A stretch of 64,000 nt of DNA from an uncultured Roseateles sp. (GCF_963422335.1 NZ_OY729424.1:2976001-3040000); one strand, 5' to 3'. Counted from the first letter of the stretch, positions 1-9,660 are shown. Notes: generated by a model not told the origin, from the sequence alone. Numbers and translations: made by a program.

Positions 1-54
1 AGCGGAGGGAACAGTAGCACAGCCGACCGGTGAGCGTAAAGCGATGCCTGGCTG

Positions 55-3000
55 ATGTCGCAGACGCGAGACCCATGCATGACCGAACAAGATCAGATTG
101 AGGCCGGCATTGCGGCGCTGGAGGCGCAGCGCGGTGTTCTCGGTGACGCAGTGGTGGACTTGGCAATCGAGGCAATGCGCGGTCGGCTCAAGGGCCTGCA
201 CACGCCGACCCAGGGGCCGGCGCAGCAGCTCAAGCAGGTCACCGTGATGTTCGTCGACACCGTGGGCTCCACCGCCATGGGGCAAGGCCTGGACCCGGAG
301 GATGTGCAACTGGTCATCGACGGGGCGCTGGAGCGCTTCACCGCCATCGTCCAGCGCTTTTCCGGCCGCGTGCTGCAGTACGCGGGCGATGGCCTGCTTG
401 CCGTGTTCGGCGCTGACGAGGCCCATGAGGACGATCCAGAACGGGCCATACGCGCCGGCCTGGAGGTGCTGGCCGAGGCCCGGCACCATGCGGTCCGGGT
501 GGCCCGCGATCTGCGCGTCAGCGGCTTTCAGGTGCGGGTGGGCATCAACACCGGCCCGGTGCTGCTGGGCGGCGGCGTTGACGCCGAAGGCACGATACGC
601 GGCTCGACGGTCAATCTGGCCGCACGCATGGAGCAGAGCGCACCGCCCGGCGAGTTGCGCATCAGCCACGACAGCTACCGCCATGTGCGCGGCCTGTTCC
701 GCGTCAGCGAGCAGCCGCCGCTGCACGTCAAGGGCTACGACCAGCCGCTGGCCACCTATCTGGTGCAGGGGCTGAGGCCGCGCAGCTTCCATGCCGGCAC
801 GCGCGGCATCGAGGGGCTGGAGGTGCGCCTGGTGGCGCGCGAGGCCGAGATGGAACTGCTGCAGGACGCCTGGTGGGCGGTGACGCGCAAGTCGGCCTTC
901 AGCTCGGTGCTGGTGGTGGCCGATGCCGGCATCGGCAAGAGCCGCCTGCTGCGGGAGTTCGAGCAATGGGTTGAGGGCCAGGACCGGCCTGCTTTTGTGC
1001 TGCGCGCCCGCGCCGACCCGCGCGCCCAGACCCACCCATTCGGCCTGCTGAGGGATCTGCTGTGCCGCAGCTTTCAGATCAGCGAAGAGGACGATCTGGC
1101 AACCGCGCGACGCAAACTCGGCGAGGGCATGGCGCCGCACTTTGCCGGAGACGGTGAGGAGGGGGAGGCACACGCCCATCTGCTGGGCCAGCTGATTGGC
1201 CTGGATTTCTCGGCCAGCCCCCATGTGCGAGGCATTCTCGAGGACGCACGGCAGATCCGCAACCGCGGTTTTCATGCGGTGGCGCAGATGCTGCGCATGG
1301 CCCATGCGCGTGACGGCCTGCCCAATCTGCTGCTGCTGGACGATTTGCACTGGGCCGATGACGGCTCGCTGGACTTCGTCAACTACCTGCTGCAGGTCAA
1401 CCGCGATGTGCCGACCCTGATGCTGGGGCTGAGCCGCCCGGCGCTGTTCGAGCGCCGGCCCGACTGGGCCCAGGTCGAGGCGGTCCATCAGCGCATCGAC
1501 CTGCAGCCGCTGGACAAGCGCGGCAGCCGTGAGCTGGCCAATGTGTTGCTGCAGCGCCTGGACCATGTGCCGGCGACCTTGCGCGAACTGATCATCGGCG
1601 GCGCCGAGGGCAACCCCTTCTACATGGAGGAGCTGCTGCGCATGCTGATCGACGAGGGCGCCATCGTCGTTCAGGGTCCGCGCTGGACGCTGCTGCCCGA
1701 CCGCTTGCAGGCCGCCCATGTGCCGCCCACGCTCACCGGCGTGCTGCAGGCGCGGCTGGACACCTTGGCGCCGAACGAGAGGCTGTCGCTGCAGCAGGCC
1801 TCGGTGATCGGTTTCGTGTTCTGGGACCAGGCGCTGGCAGCGCTCGATGCCGAGGCGCTGCTGCCGCTGGACGCACAGATCCAGCGTGGCCTGGTCGTGC
1901 CCCACGACCATGCGGCCTTCGAGGGCCAGAACGAGTACGCCTTCAAGCACCAGATCCTGCACCAGGTCACCTACGACAGCCTGCTGCGCCGCAGCCGGCG
2001 CGACTATCACGCCAAGGCGGCCGCCTGGCTGGTGCATCTCGGCGACTCGGGCGCCACCGGCATGTCACAGACCCTGGGGCCGGCGGCCGAGCACTTCGAG
2101 CGTGCCGGCGACACGCAGAACGCACTGCACTATTTCGTTCGCGCCGCCGAGGATGCCGCCGCCCGCTATGCCAACGAGGCCATGCTCGGCTTCGTCGCCC
2201 GCGGTCTGGGCTTGGCCCGGGCCGATGACCATGAAGCGCGCTGGCGCCTGCTGCGCCTGCGCGAACGCCTGCTGCAAACGCGTGAGGACCGCGCCGCGCA
2301 CGAAGACGACTTGCGTGTGCTGGCCGGTCTGGCCGAGGTGCTGGGCGATGACGAGCGGCGCATCGAGGTCCTGCTGCGCCAGGCCTTCGCCCTGCGCGCA
2401 GCCGGTGACTTCGAGGCCGCCGAGCGTGCCGACCGCGCCGGCTTTGCCCTCGCCGCCCGGCTGCCGAGCGTGCCCCCGGCGCTGTTTCCCAGCCTGGCCA
2501 CCACCCTCACCGGCCGTGGCGACTACGCCGGCGCCCGCGAGGTGTCCGAGCGGGGTCTGGCCCTGGCCCGCCAGCAGGGGGACCGGGTCGGCGAGAGCAA
2601 GCTGGTCAACGCGCTGGGGCTGATCGCGATGGAGCAGGGCGATCTGGCCACTGCCGCCGACTGCTTCGAGCGCGGCCTGCTGATGGTGCGCGAGGCCAAG
2701 GACCGCGGCGCCGAGGGGCTTCGGCTGAACAATCTGGGCTCGGTCTATCCGCGCCTGGGCGACTATGCCAAGGCCCGCCAGCACCTCGACCAGGGCCTGC
2801 GGCTGGCCCGTGCGCTGGGCCAACGCGATACCGAGGCGGTGGTGTTGTTGAATACCGGATCGGTGGCCCATCTGCAGGGCGATGACACCAGCGCGCTGGC
2901 CCATGCCAATGCGGCTCTGGAGGCGGCCGCAGCCAGCGGCCAGCGCGATCTGGAGGCCTATGCGCGCCTGGTCGCCGGCCATGCCGAGCTGGGGTTGGGG

Positions 3001-3405
3001 CGGGTGGAGGCCGCACGGGCCGCCTACACCGACTCACGCGATCGTCTGCTGCAGCTGAAGATGCGTGCCCAGCAGGTGCTCGATCCGGTCTCGGGCCTGG
3101 CCCGGGTGGCGCTGGCCCAGGGCCGGGTGGCCGAGGCCTTGCAGCAGGCCGAGTTGATCTTGGCTCACCTGGCCGGCGGCGGCAGCCTGGACGGCACCGA
3201 GGAGCCGCTGCTGCTGCCGCTGACCTGCTACCAGGTGCTGTTGGCGGCTGGCGACGGTCGTGCGGCGCAGGTGCTGGTTGCGGCCCACGCCGAGTTGCAG
3301 GCCCAGGCCGCGCGCATCAGCGATGCACGGGTGCGCGAGGGTTTCTTGAGCAATGTGCCGCACAACCGCGAGATCGTGCGCGCCTGGGCCACGCTACAAA
3401 ACTAG
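55..3405 (+). CDS. Class III adenylate/guanylate cyclase-AAA ATPase-TPR protein
   Basis: Predicted cytoplasmic signalling protein of 1116 residues. Residues about 60-235 form a class III nucleotide cyclase domain, with the metal-binding motif FVDTVGST near residue 67 and AGDGLLAVFG near 110. A P-loop ATPase follows (ADAGIGKSR near 290; Walker B LLLLDDLHWAD near 425), as in large ATPases of the AAA/STAND type. The C-terminal third is TPR-like helical repeats. This order matches the family usually annotated as 'adenylate/guanylate cyclase domain-containing protein'. It converges on cheB with only 10 bp between stop codons. A second ATG at 79 is an equally possible start. The nucleotide made and the activating signal cannot be read from sequence. 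Confidence 0.9.
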   Translation: MSQTRDPCMTEQDQIEAGIAALEAQRGVLGDAVVDLAIEAMRGRLKGLHTPTQGPAQQLKQVTVMFVDTVGSTAMGQGLDPEDVQLVIDGALERFTAIVQRFSGRVLQYAGDGLLAVFGADEAHEDDPERAIRAGLEVLAEARHHAVRVARDLRVSGFQVRVGINTGPVLLGGGVDAEGTIRGSTVNLAARMEQSAPPGELRISHDSYRHVRGLFRVSEQPPLHVKGYDQPLATYLVQGLRPRSFHAGTRGIEGLEVRLVAREAEMELLQDAWWAVTRKSAFSSVLVVADAGIGKSRLLREFEQWVEGQDRPAFVLRARADPRAQTHPFGLLRDLLCRSFQISEEDDLATARRKLGEGMAPHFAGDGEEGEAHAHLLGQLIGLDFSASPHVRGILEDARQIRNRGFHAVAQMLRMAHARDGLPNLLLLDDLHWADDGSLDFVNYLLQVNRDVPTLMLGLSRPALFERRPDWAQVEAVHQRIDLQPLDKRGSRELANVLLQRLDHVPATLRELIIGGAEGNPFYMEELLRMLIDEGAIVVQGPRWTLLPDRLQAAHVPPTLTGVLQARLDTLAPNERLSLQQASVIGFVFWDQALAALDAEALLPLDAQIQRGLVVPHDHAAFEGQNEYAFKHQILHQVTYDSLLRRSRRDYHAKAAAWLVHLGDSGATGMSQTLGPAAEHFERAGDTQNALHYFVRAAEDAAARYANEAMLGFVARGLGLARADDHEARWRLLRLRERLLQTREDRAAHEDDLRVLAGLAEVLGDDERRIEVLLRQAFALRAAGDFEAAERADRAGFALAARLPSVPPALFPSLATTLTGRGDYAGAREVSERGLALARQQGDRVGESKLVNALGLIAMEQGDLATAADCFERGLLMVREAKDRGAEGLRLNNLGSVYPRLGDYAKARQHLDQGLRLARALGQRDTEAVVLLNTGSVAHLQGDDTSALAHANAALEAAAASGQRDLEAYARLVAGHAELGLGRVEAARAAYTDSRDRLLQLKMRAQQVLDPVSGLARVALAQGRVAEALQQAELILAHLAGGGSLDGTEEPLLLPLTCYQVLLAAGDGRAAQVLVAAHAELQAQAARISDARVREGFLSNVPHNREIVRAWATLQN

Positions 3406-3415
3406 CGGCGGTGCA

Positions 3416-4513
3416 TCAGACGCGGCTCAGTGCAATGCCCGAGGTGCTGCGCAGACGGTCGATCAGGCGGGGCGCGATCTGCTGCAGCGGCAGCACCTCA
3501 TCGGCCGCGCCGGCGTTGATGGCTTCGCGCGGCATGCCGAACACCACACAGGTGGCCTCGTCCTGTACGAAGTTGTAGGAACCGGCATCCTTCATCACCT
3601 TCATCGCCTTGGCGCCGTCGGCGCCCATGCCGGTGAGCATGATGCCTAAAGCGTTGGGGCCGACCACGCGGGCGGCCGAGTGAAATAGCACCTCGACCGA
3701 GGGTTTGTGGCGGTTGACCGGCTCGCCGTCCTGGACACGGGCGATGTAGTTGGCGCCCGATCGCTCGACGCTGAGGTGAAAGCCCCCGGGTGCGATATAG
3801 CCGTGGCCGGGCAGGATGCGCTCGCCGTCCTGGGCTTCCTTGACGCGGATGCGGCACAGGCTGTCCAGTCGCGCCGCATAGCTCTTGGTAAAGCCCGGCG
3901 GCATATGCTGGGTGATGACCACGGCCGGGCAGTCGGCTGGCAGATTGACCAGCACGTCCTTGGTCGCCTCGGTGCCGCCGGTGGAGGCGCCGATGAAGAT
4001 GATCTTTTCGGTCGACAGCCGGCCGATGCCGGCCATCGTCACCGGCTTGGCCGGTGCTGCCGCTGCGCCGCCCGCGGTGGGGGCCGGAGCCGGCGCCGCA
4101 TGGCGGCGGATATGAGCCTTGGCAGCGATGCGTATCTTGTCGGTGATGTCGTCGGCCAGCTGGCGTATGCCGTCGGCCACGCCGATCTTGGGCTTGGCGA
4201 CGAAATCGACCGCGCCCAGCTCCAGCGCTTTCATCGTCACCTCGGCGCCGCGTTCGGTCAACGTGGAGACCATCACCACCGGCATCGGCCGCAGCCGCAT
4301 CAGTCGCGATAGGAAGTCAATGCCATCCATGCGCGGCATTTCCACGTCCAGGGTGATCACATCGGGGTTGAGGTTGCGGATCATCTCGCGCGCGACCAGA
4401 GGGTCACTGGCGGCACCGACACAAATCATGTCGGGCTGGCGGTTGATGATCTCGGTCAGGATGCTGCGCACCAGCGCGGAGTCGTCCACGACGACTACTG
4501 TGGTTTTGGCCAT
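3416..4513 (-). CDS. cheB: Chemotaxis response regulator protein-glutamate methylesterase CheB
   Basis: CheB demethylates (and deamidates) chemoreceptors when phosphorylated by CheA. The 365 residues hold an N-terminal receiver domain (VVVDDSALVR; phospho-acceptor Asp in ITLDVEMPRMDG), an Ala/Pro-rich linker and the methylesterase domain, whose catalytic Ser (IGASTGGTEA), His (ITQHMPPGF) and Asp (GMGADGAKAM) are all visible. The start at 4513 was chosen because the protein then begins directly with the receiver domain (MAKTTVVVVDD). It is the last gene of a cheR-cheD-cheB run, 17 bp after cheD. No cheA, cheW or cheY is in this window. Confidence 0.97.
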   Translation of the reverse strand: MAKTTVVVVDDSALVRSILTEIINRQPDMICVGAASDPLVAREMIRNLNPDVITLDVEMPRMDGIDFLSRLMRLRPMPVVMVSTLTERGAEVTMKALELGAVDFVAKPKIGVADGIRQLADDITDKIRIAAKAHIRRHAAPAPAPTAGGAAAAPAKPVTMAGIGRLSTEKIIFIGASTGGTEATKDVLVNLPADCPAVVITQHMPPGFTKSYAARLDSLCRIRVKEAQDGERILPGHGYIAPGGFHLSVERSGANYIARVQDGEPVNRHKPSVEVLFHSAARVVGPNALGIMLTGMGADGAKAMKVMKDAGSYNFVQDEATCVVFGMPREAINAGAADEVLPLQQIAPRLIDRLRSTSGIALSRV

Positions 4514-4530
4514 GCCGTTCTCTCCAACTT

Positions 4531-5211
4531 CTAGAACAGGTCCACCGAGCCGCCTGCGACGACCGGTACCACCTTTTGTGCGGCCAGCCTGTCTTGCTGG
4601 ACCAGCGCATCGGTGTTGGCCGGGGCGAGGCGTTTCACCATCGCCTTGCCGCTGTGGGGCAGAAAGCAGACCTTGCGGGGATAGATGTCGAGCACATCCT
4701 TGGAGACGATGGGAATGCGCTCGGTCTTCAAATAGTCGATCACGAAGGCGGTGTTGCGCTCGCCGACGTTGATGGTGTTCATGCCACCAATGACGGCACC
4801 GCCGCCAAAGATCTTGGCTTCCATCGTCATGCGCGAGGCGCCGCGCTTCATCATCTCGTTGATCAGCAGCTCCATTGCGAATGAGCCGTAGCGACCCGAG
4901 TCGCCGGCGCCCTCGGGCAGCATGAAGTGGTTCATGCCGCCGACCTTGGCATTGCGGTCCCAAATGCAGGCGGCGATACAGGAGCCCAGCGTGGTCATGA
5001 CCAGGATGTCTTCGCTGTCCACGAAGTATTCGCCGGGCAGAATCTTCACCGCCTCATTCTTGAAATGGGCGTCCCAGAAGAAGAACGAGGCTTCGCCGGG
5101 CTTGCGGATCTGCGATTTGAGCTTGGTCAGCCTTGGCGATCCTCCCAGCGAAGAGCTCGTGAAGGCGGCTGCGGCGGAACGAGCTGGGGGGTTGGACTGT
5201 GCGGATTCCAT
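4531..5211 (-). CDS. cheD: Chemoreceptor glutamine deamidase CheD
   Basis: CheD deamidates glutamines of methyl-accepting chemotaxis proteins and in some species interacts with CheC. The 226-residue protein has the family core: catalytic Cys in TTLGSCIAACIWD, His in GGMNHFMLPE, and the downstream block NVGERNTAFV. It has an N-terminal extension of about 40 residues rich in Ser/Ala, so the true start could lie further in. It sits between cheR and cheB on the minus strand, an order common in Burkholderiales chemotaxis operons. Confidence 0.95.
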   Translation of the reverse strand: MESAQSNPPARSAAAAFTSSSLGGSPRLTKLKSQIRKPGEASFFFWDAHFKNEAVKILPGEYFVDSEDILVMTTLGSCIAACIWDRNAKVGGMNHFMLPEGAGDSGRYGSFAMELLINEMMKRGASRMTMEAKIFGGGAVIGGMNTINVGERNTAFVIDYLKTERIPIVSKDVLDIYPRKVCFLPHSGKAMVKRLAPANTDALVQQDRLAAQKVVPVVAGGSVDLF

Positions 5212-5258
5212 AGGCTTTGGCTTTTATCGGCAGCGTGGGTGGCGGCTTGATGGCCCGG

Positions 5259-6113
5259 TCACACGCGTTCGTAAATTGTTTTTCCGCGCAGGCGGAACAA
5301 GTCCCTGGATTCGGTGAAGTTCTCGGAATGGCCGACGAACAGCAGGCCGCCGGGCTTCATCACCCGGTGGATGCGCTCCAGCACCTTGCGCTGGGTCGGC
5401 GCGTCGAAGTAGATCATCACGTTGCGGCAGAACACGATCTGGAATGGGTCGCCCAGCGACCATTGCTGGTCCATCAGGTTCAACGAACGGAACTCGATCT
5501 TCTTGGCCAGCTCAGGCTTGATGCGGATTTGGCCTGAGTTGTTGCCGGTGCCGCGCATGAAGTGCTTGCGCAGCCGCTCCGGCGACAGGCCGCGCGCCTC
5601 GGCGCTGTAGACGCCGCGCCGCGCGGTGTTGAGCACATTGGTGTCGATGTCGCTGGCGACGATCTGCGCCGTGGCATTGGTGCCCAGCGCCTCGGCCACC
5701 GTCATGGCGATCGAATAGGGCTCCTCGCCGGTGGATGCCGCGCAGCACCAGATACGCAGCGGCTTGCCGGCAAGGGGCTTGAGGTCGTCCATCAGGCACT
5801 GGAAATGGTGGTCTTCGCGGAAGAACGAGGTCAGGTTGGTGGTCAGGCAGTTGACAAACTCCTGCCACTCGGTGGCGCCCTGGGCGCCGGTGGCGTTCTC
5901 CAGCCACTGCAGATAGTCGCCGAAGCTGCGGTGGCCGGTGTCGCGCAGGCGCCGCGAGAGCCGGCTGTAGACCATGGCCTGCTTGCCATCATGCAGGCTG
6001 ATGCCGGCATGCTGGTAGATCAGTTTGCGGACCCGGTCGAAGTCGGTGCGGTTGAAGGTGAACTCATTGTCGAGCCCGTCTTGTGTCGAGGCAGCGTTCA
6101 GCACAGCGGTCAT
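5259..6113 (-). CDS. cheR: Protein-glutamate O-methyltransferase CheR
   Basis: CheR methylates glutamates on chemoreceptors using S-adenosylmethionine. The 284-residue protein has the N-terminal helical domain (FNRTDFDRVRKLIYQHAGI) and the SAM-binding fold (IWCCAASTGEEPYSIAM; later FQIVFCRNVMIYFD). An in-frame start at 6200 would add 29 low-complexity residues. The ATG at 6113 gives the usual family length and was chosen, although no strong ribosome binding site is seen there. It is the first gene of cheR-cheD-cheB and is divergent from the diguanylate cyclase gene at 6242. Confidence 0.96.
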   Translation of the reverse strand: MTAVLNAASTQDGLDNEFTFNRTDFDRVRKLIYQHAGISLHDGKQAMVYSRLSRRLRDTGHRSFGDYLQWLENATGAQGATEWQEFVNCLTTNLTSFFREDHHFQCLMDDLKPLAGKPLRIWCCAASTGEEPYSIAMTVAEALGTNATAQIVASDIDTNVLNTARRGVYSAEARGLSPERLRKHFMRGTGNNSGQIRIKPELAKKIEFRSLNLMDQQWSLGDPFQIVFCRNVMIYFDAPTQRKVLERIHRVMKPGGLLFVGHSENFTESRDLFRLRGKTIYERV

Positions 6114-6241
6114 GGCGGTCTTTTTTTGAGCCCACAGCGAGCAGGCTCGCTTCGGCGTTGAAGTGATAGAACGAGTCTGTTCCTTGTACTCCAAAAGCAA
6201 GCCAAGAACAGCACGGAGTTGGCCTCGCTATTCTGCGCTCC

Positions 6242-7015
6242 GTGACAAGCTTGCCTGATAGACTCGTTTGCACCCTGTCCGAGAGTGCTTTGAAGCCGCT
6301 AGCCCCCCAACCGTTGATCGACGTCGCCGAATTGCGTCTGGATTTGGCCCTGCAATTGCTGCAGCAGGCTGGTGCCAGCCTGCCGGACGCCGAGCCTCAC
6401 AGCGCGGCCTGGTTGCAAGGGGTGCTGGACGCCCTGTGCGATCTCTCCAGCCGTGACGCACTGACCGGCTTGGTCAACCGCCGCTCGTTCGAGATGGCGC
6501 TGGCCCGCGAGGTCGACCGGGTGGCCCGTTCCGGCGAGTCGGCCCTGCTGCTGACCCTGGACATCGACCATTTCAAGTCCGTCAACGACACCTACGGCCA
6601 CGCTGCCGGCGATCTGGTGATACAGGCCGTGGCAGAGGCGGTGAACCGCGCCGTGCGCCCGATGGACACGGTGGCCCGCGTTGGCGGCGAAGAGTTTTCC
6701 ATCATCCTGCCCAGCTGTCCCTTCACCTTTGGCCGTACGGTGGCCGAACGCGTGCGGCAGATGGTGTCGGAGTTGAACGTGCAGGTGGCACCCAGCAAAT
6801 CGTTGGCGGTGACCGTCAGCCTGGGTGGCGCCTTCGCCCCGCAATGGGTGCGCTCGTCGGCCCTGCTGTGGATGGAGCGCGCCGACCGCCAGCTCTACCG
6901 CGCCAAGGCCGAGGGCCGTAACCGCGCCTGCTTGGAGCCCCAGGCCGAATGCCTGGTCAGCGCCGAGGAAAAAGGCATGCTGTTCGCAGCCACGCAGTTT
7001 CAGGAAGTTGAATGA
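6242..7015 (+). CDS. GGDEF diguanylate cyclase
   Basis: Predicted to make cyclic di-GMP from two GTP. The 257-residue protein has a short N-terminal helical part (about 70 residues, no membrane segment) and a GGDEF domain with the active-site motif GGEEF. An inhibitory I-site RxxD (RPMD) lies five residues upstream, so product inhibition is likely. The start is GTG at 6242. The gene overlaps the next one by 4 bp (ATGA), so translation of the two is probably coupled. It is divergent from cheR, which suggests a role in motility control; that role is inference. Confidence 0.92.
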   Translation: MTSLPDRLVCTLSESALKPLAPQPLIDVAELRLDLALQLLQQAGASLPDAEPHSAAWLQGVLDALCDLSSRDALTGLVNRRSFEMALAREVDRVARSGESALLLTLDIDHFKSVNDTYGHAAGDLVIQAVAEAVNRAVRPMDTVARVGGEEFSIILPSCPFTFGRTVAERVRQMVSELNVQVAPSKSLAVTVSLGGAFAPQWVRSSALLWMERADRQLYRAKAEGRNRACLEPQAECLVSAEEKGMLFAATQFQEVE

Positions 7016-7806
7016 GCACGATCACTGCGACTGCTACCAAAGCCCGACGCGCCGTGGCGCGCACGCTGGCCGTCACCAGCGGCAAGGGCGGCGTGGGCAA
7101 GACCTTCGTCACCGCCAATCTGGCCGCGGCCCTGGCCGCGCGCGGCGAGCGCGTGCTGGTGCTGGACGCCGACCTGGGCCTGGCCAATCTGGACGTGGTG
7201 CTGAACCTGTACCCGAAGATCACCTTGCACGACGTCTTTACCGACAAGGCCACCCTGGAGGATGCGATCCTGCCTGCGCCCGGCGGTTTCTTCGTGCTGC
7301 TGGCCGGTTCCGGCCTGGTCGAATACTCGCGGCTGACGCCCGAGGTGCGCGACAAGCTTTTGCAGATCATCGACCAGGTCAAGCCCCGCTTCGACTGGGT
7401 GCTGCTGGATACCGGCGCCGGCATTTCCGATGTGGTGCTGTTTGCCATCTCGCTGGCCGAGCAGGTGCTGGTCGTGGCCACGCCCGAGCCGACCTCGATG
7501 ACCGACGCCTACGCCACCATCAAGGTGCTGGCCACCCAGCAGGAGCGGCGCCACATCGGTCTGCTGGTGAATCAGATCCAGCAGCTCGGCGAGGGCAAGA
7601 CGGTGCGCAACCAGCTGCAGCAGGTGGTGCAGCGATTTGTCGATGTGGGCCTGCCCCAGCCGGTGAAGCTGGAGCTGCTGGGCGAGGTGCGCAGCGACAA
7701 CGCGGTGCGCGAATCGGTGCGCCGCCGCCAGCTGCTGATGGAGGTCTATCCGGGCTCCGAAGCGGCTCAGGCGATTCGTATGCTGGCCGCCAAGCTGTGC
7801 GAGTAG
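7012..7806 (+). CDS. MinD/ParA-family ATPase, FlhG-like
   Basis: A 264-residue P-loop ATPase with the deviant Walker A motif SGKGGVGKT, the switch region LDADLGLANLDVVL and Walker B FDWVLLDTGAG. This is the MinD/FlhG branch of the ParA superfamily. FlhG (FleN) proteins set flagellar number together with FlhF, and similar ATPases sit in chemotaxis and flagellar clusters. The LGLANLDV signature is typical of FlhG rather than chromosomal ParA. It overlaps the upstream diguanylate cyclase by 4 bp. No flhF is present here, so the flagellar assignment rests on family and neighbourhood. Confidence 0.8.
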   Translation: MSTITATATKARRAVARTLAVTSGKGGVGKTFVTANLAAALAARGERVLVLDADLGLANLDVVLNLYPKITLHDVFTDKATLEDAILPAPGGFFVLLAGSGLVEYSRLTPEVRDKLLQIIDQVKPRFDWVLLDTGAGISDVVLFAISLAEQVLVVATPEPTSMTDAYATIKVLATQQERRHIGLLVNQIQQLGEGKTVRNQLQQVVQRFVDVGLPQPVKLELLGEVRSDNAVRESVRRRQLLMEVYPGSEAAQAIRMLAAKLCE

Positions 7807-7826
7807 CCCGATAGAGAAGCGCGCTG

Positions 7827-8231
7827 ATGTCAGAAACTGAACAAGCCGGCCAGGCCACGGCCTTTGAATTGCTGGGTGGCGAGCCCGCGGTGCGCGCCCT
7901 GGTCGATCGTTTCTACGATCTGATGGACCTGGAGCCCGGCTATGCCCGGCTGCGGGCGATCCACCCGACCACGCTGGATGGCTCCCGCGACAAGCTGAAC
8001 TGGTTTCTCTGCGGCTGGCTCGGCGGCCCTGACCACTACATCGAACGCTTCGGCCACCCGCGGCTGCGCGCTCGCCACATGCCGTTCGCCATCGGTATCG
8101 CCGAACGCGACCAGTGGATGCTGTGCATGCGACAGGCGATGCAGGAGCTGGGGTTTGACCCGGTGCTGGAGCAGCGGCTGGCCGATGCGTTTTTCGGCAC
8201 GGCGGACTGGATGAGGAACTGCCCAGCCTAG
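7827..8231 (+). CDS. Group II truncated haemoglobin
   Basis: A 134-residue haem protein of the truncated (2/2) haemoglobin family. The block WFLCGWLGGPDHY and the proximal-His region RHMPFAIG are characteristic of group II (TrHbO-type) globins, which bind O2 or detoxify NO and peroxide. It starts 20 bp after the MinD-like gene. Its stop codon overlaps that of the convergent Smr gene by 4 bp. Confidence 0.9.
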   Translation: MSETEQAGQATAFELLGGEPAVRALVDRFYDLMDLEPGYARLRAIHPTTLDGSRDKLNWFLCGWLGGPDHYIERFGHPRLRARHMPFAIGIAERDQWMLCMRQAMQELGFDPVLEQRLADAFFGTADWMRNCPA

Positions 8232-8878
8232 CTGCTGCCTTGCAGCAACACGATCAGCGCCCCATTGCCGCCCTCGCTGGCCCGCGCCTGCGTGAAGGCC
8301 AGCACCTCCTGCTTTTGCACCAGCCAGCGCCGCACGCGCGCCTTCAGCACCGGCTCGCGGCCCGGCGAGCCATTGCCCTTGCCGTGGACCACGCGCACGC
8401 AGCGCATGCCGGTGCGGGCGGCGTGGTGGATGAATTCACCCAGCGATTCGCGTGCTTCGTCGCGGCGCAGGCCGTGCAGGTCGATCTGGCCCTGCAGTGC
8501 CCAGTGGCCGCGGCGCAGCTTGCGCACCACTTCCTGGCTGATGCTGGTGCGGCGGAACGACAGAGCCTCGTCGGTCTCCAACAGCGAATCGACATCGAAA
8601 TCGTCCGACAGCGCCTGGCGCAGGGCCTGCTGCTCGTCCTGCTCGCGCTGACGCGGCTCGGGGCTGGGCTTGGCGCGGCTCAGCTCGGCGCGTAGGGCCG
8701 CCACCAGCGGCGTGACCGGACCGACGGTGCGCGCGAACAGCTCCTGCTCGTGCAACAGGCGCTGGCGCTCGGCCTCGCGTGCTGCAGCCAACGCCGCGGC
8801 CTCTTCGCGGGCCAGGGCCAGCGTGCGTTTCAGGCCCTGCAGGTCTTGCAGGGCCTTCAGCGGTGTGGCGCGCCTCAT
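8228..8878 (-). CDS. Smr/MutS2-type domain protein
   Basis: A 216-residue protein. The N-terminal half is charged and helical, probably coiled coil (many Ala, Glu and Arg). The C-terminal Smr domain carries IDLHGLRRDEAR and VVHGKGNGS, the two hallmark motifs. Stand-alone Smr proteins of this length (YdaL/SmrA type) are nucleases acting on DNA or RNA. The start codon overlaps the stop of the upstream radC gene (ATGA), so the two form one transcription unit. Confidence 0.88.
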   Translation of the reverse strand: MRRATPLKALQDLQGLKRTLALAREEAAALAAAREAERQRLLHEQELFARTVGPVTPLVAALRAELSRAKPSPEPRQREQDEQQALRQALSDDFDVDSLLETDEALSFRRTSISQEVVRKLRRGHWALQGQIDLHGLRRDEARESLGEFIHHAARTGMRCVRVVHGKGNGSPGREPVLKARVRRWLVQKQEVLAFTQARASEGGNGALIVLLQGSS

Positions 8879-9549
8879 AGCTGTCCCCGTTCGGCCAACG
8901 ACACCACATCGGACGCGCCGACCACCATATGGTCGAGCACCCGCACGTCGATGAAGGCGAGTGCGTCGCGCAGCGCATGGGTCAGCAGCTCGTCGGCACG
9001 CGACGGCTCGGCCACGCCGGACGGGTGGTTGTGGGCCAGTATCACCGCTCCGGCATTCAGCGCCAGCGCGCGCTTCAGCACCTCTCTTGGATAGACGCTG
9101 GTCTGCGTCAGGCTGCCCTGGAACATCTGCTCCAGCGCGATCAGCCGGTGCTGCGAGTCCAGGAACAGCACGGCGAAGACTTCATGGCTGAGGTGGCCGA
9201 TCTGCAGGCGCAGGTACTGCTTGACCGCCTCGGGCGAATTGAACACCGGCCGCTCGGCCAGCTGCTGCAGCAGCGAGCGCCGGCTGATCTCCAGCACGGC
9301 GGCGATCTCGGCCCGCTTGGCCGGGCCCAGGCCCTTGATACTGGCCAGATCGGCAAGACTGGCCTGCAGCAGGCCGCGCCAGCCTCCCAACTGGTCGAGC
9401 AGTTGCTGGGCCAGTTGCAGCACCGAGGTGCCCTTGATGCCGGTGCGCAGCAGCAGGGCCAGCAATTCGGCATCGGCCAGGGCCGCAGGGCCGCGGGCGA
9501 GCAACTTCTCGCGCGGTCGGGCGTCGGGGGGCAAATGGTCGAGTGACAT
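8875..9549 (-). CDS. radC: RadC family JAB-domain protein
   Basis: A 224-residue protein with an N-terminal helix-hairpin-helix region (IKGLGPAKRAEI) and a C-terminal JAB/MPN metal-binding domain. The full JAMM-like motif H-x-H-x10-D is visible in HNHPSGVAEPSRAD. Historically linked to DNA repair, but the biochemical role of RadC is unresolved. The start at 9549 (MSLDHLPPD) was chosen over 9582 because family members begin with this segment. It is followed by the overlapping Smr-domain gene. Confidence 0.93.
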   Translation of the reverse strand: MSLDHLPPDARPREKLLARGPAALADAELLALLLRTGIKGTSVLQLAQQLLDQLGGWRGLLQASLADLASIKGLGPAKRAEIAAVLEISRRSLLQQLAERPVFNSPEAVKQYLRLQIGHLSHEVFAVLFLDSQHRLIALEQMFQGSLTQTSVYPREVLKRALALNAGAVILAHNHPSGVAEPSRADELLTHALRDALAFIDVRVLDHMVVGASDVVSLAERGQL

Positions 9550-9660
9550 GGTGGGTACCAGGTGATTTTGGACCCAGATCAAGGGATTCCCCGAGGCCGG
9601 AAAGGGGCGAAGGGCGCGGGCAGCCTAAAATCCGCGCAGTCTAGCGAACAAGGCCGTAAC

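Noticed and set aside
2065..2982. 305-residue minus-strand frame
   Set aside because: Shadow of the cyclase/TPR gene; no ribosome binding site or motif.
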